Of a stretch of 19,116 nt of DNA, positions 15,244 to 19,116 are shown piece after piece. Numbering within the stretch: the stretch's first letter is position 1; every line of letters begins with the position of its first letter. A program made the position numbers and the translations under genes. The notes under the pieces were generated by a model. That model had not been told where the DNA came from. It did not search any database and saw only the letters and a list, made by a program, of their open reading frames with translations. The DNA comes from Gammaproteobacteria bacterium (GTDB lineage: Bacteria; Pseudomonadota; Gammaproteobacteria; SZUA-229), in NCBI GenBank assembly GCA_011321985.1, contig DROB01000001.1, positions 1 through 19,116 of the forward strand, given 5' to 3'.

Positions 15244-16193
15244 ACATCTACCTTGCCACACCACGCGGATTCTGTGCCGGTGTTGATCGCGCCATCGACA
15301 TCGTCGAACGTGCTCTGGAAATTTTTTCCGCACCCATCTATGTCCGCCATGAAGTCGTGCATAATCGTTACGTGGTTAACGACCTGATACGAAAAGGTGC
15401 CATTTTCGTCGAAGAACTGGGTGAGATTCCGGATGGCGCAACGGTTATATTCAGCGCACATGGCGTCTCTCAGAAAGTCCGGCAGGAGGCGCAGAATCGG
15501 GAACTGCGTATCTTCGATGCGACCTGCCCGCTGGTGACCAAGGTGCACCTCGAAGTCGCAAAACACGAACAGAATATCGAGGATGTCATCCTGATCGGTC
15601 ATGCCGGACACCCGGAGGTCGAAGGCACACTGGGACAATATAAACCGAACGATAAAAGTGATATTTATCTGGTCGAAACCATCGAAGACGTCGAACAGCT
15701 TCAGGTCAAAAACCCGGATGCTTTAGCCTATGTCACACAGACCACATTATCGGTTGATGACACCAGAAATATTATCGATAACTTACGCTCTAAATTTCCG
15801 AATATCACCGGTCCTCGCAAAGATGATATCTGCTATGCCACACAGAATCGCCAGGATGCGGTAAGAGAACTGGCTGATAAAGTGGATGTGTTCCTGGTCA
15901 TCGGCTCAGCGAACAGCTCGAACTCTAACCGCTTGCGCGAGCTGGCTGAGAAACAGGGTATCGATGCTTATCTGATCGATGGTACAGAAGACATCAATAG
16001 CAACTGGTTTAATAAGGCTCGATCAATCGGTGTTACCGCAGGTGCATCTGCACCAGACATACTGGTACAGCAGGTCATCACGACTTTAGAAAACCTGTTC
16101 GAAACCACCATTATTACCAATGAAGAGGCAACTGAAAATGTGCATTTTCAGTTGCCTAAAGAACTGCGCACTGGCCTTAACGCAGACCACTGA
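15240..16193 (+). CDS. ispH: 4-hydroxy-3-methylbut-2-enyl diphosphate reductase
   Basis: 317 residues. The enzyme reduces HMBPP to isopentenyl and dimethylallyl diphosphate, the last step of the MEP isoprenoid pathway, using a 4Fe-4S cluster. The three cluster cysteines are present: C12 in RGFCAGVDRA, C96 in DATCPLVTK and C198 in DDICYATQNRQ. The substrate histidines H41 (HEVVHNRY), H74 (FSAHGVS) and H124 (GHPEVEG) with Glu126 are also present, and GSANSSNSNRL lies near residue 220. Isoprenoids are needed for the lipid carrier that murJ uses. The gene overlaps fkpB by four bases and ends 17 bases from the convergent pilE stop. A perfect 14-bp hairpin lies within its last 25 codons. Confidence 0.98.
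   Translation: MNIYLATPRGFCAGVDRAIDIVERALEIFSAPIYVRHEVVHNRYVVNDLIRKGAIFVEELGEIPDGATVIFSAHGVSQKVRQEAQNRELRIFDATCPLVTKVHLEVAKHEQNIEDVILIGHAGHPEVEGTLGQYKPNDKSDIYLVETIEDVEQLQVKNPDALAYVTQTTLSVDDTRNIIDNLRSKFPNITGPRKDDICYATQNRQDAVRELADKVDVFLVIGSANSSNSNRLRELAEKQGIDAYLIDGTEDINSNWFNKARSIGVTAGASAPDILVQQVITTLENLFETTIITNEEATENVHFQLPKELRTGLNADH
16126..16157. terminator. perfect 14-bp hairpin inside the 3' end of ispH
   Basis: AGGCAACTGAAAAT is followed by the loop GTGC and then its exact reverse complement. It lies within the ispH coding region, starting 68 bases before its stop, and 54 bases past the end of pilE on the other strand. It is read by both transcripts. No clean T-run follows on either strand, so a terminator for the pil operon is a possibility, not shown. 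Confidence 0.55.
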
Positions 16194-16210
16194 AACGATT
16201 CAAAAATCCT

Positions 16211-16615
16211 TTACCAGCAGGTAGTGGCAACACCTGTCGTACCACCCGTCTCTGTCTTTTTGCCTAGAGAGTCCAGCTTTAATGTATTTTGAGCTGTATC
16301 AGCGGGTGTTGCCGTAAGGGTATAAGCAAATTTAGTCGCCGAGGCTACTGCCAGAGTATACAGACCTTTCGGAGACTGAGACTCGCCCACCGTTCCCGGA
16401 CTTCCCACGGTAGCTCCGACATAAGTATCATTATTCAGGTAATACTCCTCCATACGTCCCGCGATCGTCATCAGTGGTCCCGTCCCATCAGCGCATTTAC
16501 CTTTCTGTGTATACGCGGTGTATGACGGGTAAGCGATGGCCCCCAATGCTCCGATGATAGCAACGGTTACCATCAGCTCAACCAGGGTAAAACCTTTGTT
16601 GTTCTTCGTTTTCAT
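16211..16615 (-). CDS. pilE: type IV minor pilin PilE
   Basis: 134 residues. The N-terminus is a short charged leader MKTKNNKG followed by FTLVELMVTVAIIGALGAIAYP: the PilD prepilin peptidase site lies between G8 and F9, with Glu at +5 of the mature protein and the hydrophobic N-terminal helix. Cysteines at 41 and 133 probably form the C-terminal D-loop disulphide, and the last residues ATTCW are typical of PilE. Minor pilins prime assembly and join the pilus fibre at low level. The start ATG overlaps the stop of pilY1 (TAATG) with AGGTGGAG five bases before it, so it is coupled to pilY1. Pseudomonas has the small gene pilY2 between them; here it is absent. It converges on ispH, as in Pseudomonas. 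Confidence 0.93.
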   Translation of the reverse strand: MKTKNNKGFTLVELMVTVAIIGALGAIAYPSYTAYTQKGKCADGTGPLMTIAGRMEEYYLNNDTYVGATVGSPGTVGESQSPKGLYTLAVASATKFAYTLTATPADTAQNTLKLDSLGKKTETGGTTGVATTCW

Positions 16616-19116
16616 TATTTCTCCACCTCATACCAGAATGTTTTACGGACACCTTTACTTATTCGAGCCGCACTACATTCAGTACCGATACATAATGTTG
16701 GCTCACCACCTTTGGTTATAATCACGTTTGGAGAAGGTGGAATACCGCCTTTGGCCAGGTTTTCGTGTCGCTCTCCACGCTCATCCGTACTTACAGGAAA
16801 CGCAGGTGACGCATCGAGTAAATCGAGAAAATACACTTTACCGGTGCCCGACTGTGGCTCACAGCTATTGACCGCGGTCGCCGAGTTATTCGGTATGAAT
16901 GTCGTAACGATGAGTGTACCATCCAGGATCAACGCTTCCGATAATCCTTTTTCACCTATCCAGGTATTGGTATTCGTCTCATCATCCAGCATGATAAACC
17001 AGCCTTCTTTCGTATCTAACACGCCAAGTGCTGCATCTCTGCCAGCCTGATTAGCAGAGTCACCGCCGACAAGATTTAATGTCGCATCGTACAGATCAGC
17101 CTCCGTTACGGTCACATAGGAACCCGGGGTATTATAGACATTATTATCTTTAATCAGATAGATACGGTCATGGATATCTAGCTTGTTCGGATGTGCACGA
17201 TAACCCGAGGCTACACCAAGTGCAAGGTAAGGGGTTTTACCGTCTTCTGCAATGAGGGCCACATCCGGAGGGTAATAAAAACGACGCGCATTACTGGTTC
17301 CCGTTCCTGCCAGATCAGCAATACGTCCGCCACTCACTGAGCTCGCTAGCAGACTACCGTTGTCATTATCGATATCAAAACGGAAGATCTGTCCACCCAT
17401 ATCAGCCACATATAACCGATCAGTGAAGCCATCACCGCTAAGATCCAGTGGTTTTATACGAGCAGGTATACTGTACTGCATCTCTGGTAACACTGTATCA
17501 CCACCCGGTCCCGCAGACCATAATAGCGCACCGGTCTCTGCATCAGCTATAAAAACAGCCCGCCCTACGGTATCGGCCGTTCTTACCGTGACACTATCCT
17601 GGTCAGTGTCGTAACCACCACCAAATATCAATACGGTTTTTTCAGCACTACCATCTTTGATCTTCTCAACGTTTATGCTCGACCAGGTTTGCCCCAGTTC
17701 AGCGTAATCACCGATACCGCCTTTAATAACCCAGCGTAATTTAGGTTTGTTACGATTTGTCACATCGACAGAATAGATGTTATTCCCGCCACGACGCATA
17801 CCGATATACAGATAAACGTGCTCGGAACCACCACTGATCGTACCATCACCATTTGTATCCTCGATCCAGGCGACTACATCACCATCCAGACCGTAGGTCT
17901 TTCCACCGGTACTGTCGTCCATCAGGATATTTAGATTAGGTAGTAATTCCTGAGGGATAAATGAGAATATCTCCGAACCATCATCTGCATCGATCGCATG
18001 CAGGTAACCATCGTTGGTTGCAACATAGGCCACCAGATCAGGTACACCCGTCGCCGTGCCATCATCCGTACCATATTGCACGAGTGCTGGTTGAGAATGC
18101 AGTGGATCGCCCATCTCCAGTCGCTGGTCCGATGTGGTTCCAGCGGTACCATAAAGATCGAACACGTCCAGTCCCTTTGCCCAGTGCAGTAAGGTCTCAC
18201 GACGTGAGGTTCCCGGAATCCTGTCAGATAAACCCACGATATTCAGCATAACATCTGTAATAGCTGAATTACCGTCATCTACCTCATTACTCGAACCCGT
18301 TAAATCCGCGGTAGAGCCCGGCTCAAATACGCCATTATTGTTGGTATAATTGCCGGTGTAGGTATAAACATCACGCGACCCGTTATTTTCGAACTCACCG
18401 GCAGCACCGCCTAGCTCTATATCTTTACCATCGACACCATCCGACCAGAAACTCCGCGCCGATGTAGAGAAGAAACCCGTCACCTTATTGACGGCATCTG
18501 CTCCGGTTGAATCTGCGATAAAAGGAATGCGCTCTGTCGTGTCACCATCTAAGTCGACATCTGTCGTATCAACAAAGAACTCCAGCTTATATTTTTTCAG
18601 ATTACCCGGCCAATGCGGACCAGGTACCGGACCGAACAGGGTAAAATACAGATCATCGAGGTGTGTAGAACGGTTGAACGCATTAACGGACACAGCTGGA
18701 GAAGAAAATGAAGTATCAACTTCCAGAATAGTCGCAAACAGCCTGCCAACTTCATTTCTTAAGGTATCAGCGTTATCCGCTGCCACAGAAATACCACCAC
18801 CTTCTGCTGCCGTCGTAACGATCAATGAACCGGGCACAGATAGCCCTGCATTGGCAAAACCGACGGTATGCGTAGTGATAGTCTGCTTGCCGGTCGTCGC
18901 AGGATCACTGCCCTGTATGACATCATTATTATGTGCCCATTCTGCCAGCTCATTCATACAGGCATTGGGTGGTGGTTGATCAGCCGAAGATGCCGCACAG
19001 GCGAAATTGGTAAAGCCGGGTAACTGGCTCAGTTCGGCGGTCGTTAAATTATCCCTCCACGCATCACCATCGGTCAGCACGATGATCGAGTTCTTCTGAC
19101 ACTCGTTAGTGATAGG
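16615..19116 (-). CDS. pilY1: PilY1 type IV pilus tip adhesin/assembly protein, 5' end outside the window
   Basis: About 833 codons are visible and the frame is open at the right edge, so the gene starts outside. The GTG at 19080 lies inside the von Willebrand A domain (KNSIIVLTDGDA) and is not the real start. Counting from it: the end of the vWA region to about 120; PilY1 signatures SSPAVSVNAFNR, HLDDLYFTLFGP and HWPGNLKKYKLEFF at about 126-169; DPLHSQPALVQYG at 325-337; then the seven-bladed propeller with YVATNDGYLHAIDADDGSEIF, ending near residue 760. A calcium-binding loop of the Dx[DNS]xDGxxD type, DLSGDGFTD, is at 546-554; two more acidic loops are DTNGDGTIS (408-416) and DVDLDGD (174-180). 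PilY1 sits at the pilus tip and controls calcium-dependent extension and retraction. It is followed by pilE; the other minor-pilin genes would lie beyond the edge. Confidence 0.95.
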   Translation of the reverse strand, partial: PITNECQKNSIIVLTDGDAWRDNLTTAELSQLPGFTNFACAASSADQPPPNACMNELAEWAHNNDVIQGSDPATTGKQTITTHTVGFANAGLSVPGSLIVTTAAEGGGISVAADNADTLRNEVGRLFATILEVDTSFSSPAVSVNAFNRSTHLDDLYFTLFGPVPGPHWPGNLKKYKLEFFVDTTDVDLDGDTTERIPFIADSTGADAVNKVTGFFSTSARSFWSDGVDGKDIELGGAAGEFENNGSRDVYTYTGNYTNNNGVFEPGSTADLTGSSNEVDDGNSAITDVMLNIVGLSDRIPGTSRRETLLHWAKGLDVFDLYGTAGTTSDQRLEMGDPLHSQPALVQYGTDDGTATGVPDLVAYVATNDGYLHAIDADDGSEIFSFIPQELLPNLNILMDDSTGGKTYGLDGDVVAWIEDTNGDGTISGGSEHVYLYIGMRRGGNNIYSVDVTNRNKPKLRWVIKGGIGDYAELGQTWSSINVEKIKDGSAEKTVLIFGGGYDTDQDSVTVRTADTVGRAVFIADAETGALLWSAGPGGDTVLPEMQYSIPARIKPLDLSGDGFTDRLYVADMGGQIFRFDIDNDNGSLLASSVSGGRIADLAGTGTSNARRFYYPPDVALIAEDGKTPYLALGVASGYRAHPNKLDIHDRIYLIKDNNVYNTPGSYVTVTEADLYDATLNLVGGDSANQAGRDAALGVLDTKEGWFIMLDDETNTNTWIGEKGLSEALILDGTLIVTTFIPNNSATAVNSCEPQSGTGKVYFLDLLDASPAFPVSTDERGERHENLAKGGIPPSPNVIITKGGEPTLCIGTECSAARISKGVRKTFWYEVEK
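16621..16628 (-). promoter_or_regulatory. Shine-Dalgarno site for pilE inside pilY1
   Basis: AGGTGGAG on the minus strand lies five bases before the pilE ATG and within the last codons of pilY1. It is the strongest ribosome site found in the window and supports both the pilE start and coupling to pilY1. Confidence 0.7.

Noticed and set aside
19060..19080. GTG at 19080 as the pilY1 start
   Set aside because: The frame continues to the window edge with vWA sequence (KNSII before VLTDGDA), so this codon is internal.
1..19116. Defence system, prophage, CRISPR array or mobile element
   Set aside because: No transposase, integrase, nuclease or toxin-antitoxin signature and no regularly spaced repeats were seen; gene order is conserved housekeeping.

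Overview
The window is a chromosomal housekeeping segment from a gammaproteobacterium. Gene content and order point to the wider Pseudomonas/Chromatiales/Thiotrichales kind of genome, but I cannot name the genus. Two blocks match the order known from Pseudomonas: radC | coaBC-dut-algC-argB, and rpsT | murJ-ribF-ileS-lspA-fkpB-ispH > < pilE-pilY1. There are no transposases, integrases, tRNA or rRNA genes, CRISPR arrays or recognisable defence genes. I see no convincing undescribed multi-gene system.

Layout. 1-776: the end of a DUF3106 repeat protein, cut by the window edge, then a small exported LysM/FimV-like protein. 790-1461 (minus): radC. 1588-2256: an unrecognised exported protein, probably a lipoprotein. 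2284-6407: coaBC and dut (overlapping), a phosphomannomutase/phosphoglucomutase, and argB, covering coenzyme A synthesis, dUTP removal, sugar-phosphate interconversion and arginine synthesis. 6408-6611: a convergent intergenic region with a REP-like palindrome. 6612-7277 (minus): a DUF4124 coiled-coil periplasmic protein, divergent from a TauE/SafE membrane protein (7354-8103). 8104-8247: two consecutive 10-bp hairpins, the second a clear terminator for rpsT. 8248-8511 (minus): rpsT, divergent from murJ across 230 bases with promoters both ways.

8742-16193: murJ (apparently starting at CTG), ribF, ileS, lspA, fkpB, ispH. These cover the peptidoglycan lipid II flippase, flavin cofactor synthesis, isoleucyl-tRNA synthesis, lipoprotein signal peptide removal, a prolyl isomerase and the last step of the non-mevalonate isoprenoid pathway. 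16211-19116 (minus): the end of a type IV pilus minor-pilin operon, with pilY1 running off the right edge and pilE joined to it by a TAATG stop/start overlap.

The points most worth a second look are small. They are the CTG start of murJ with its Shine-Dalgarno site, a perfect 14-bp hairpin inside the 3' end of ispH facing the pil operon, the paired hairpins between the TauE/SafE gene and rpsT, a palindrome against the rpsT -35 box, a REP-like element after argB, and two exported-protein genes whose start codons sit where an extended -10 would start transcription. Many genes here lack a strong Shine-Dalgarno site, and coaBC, argB, the TauE/SafE gene and rpsT start with GTG.
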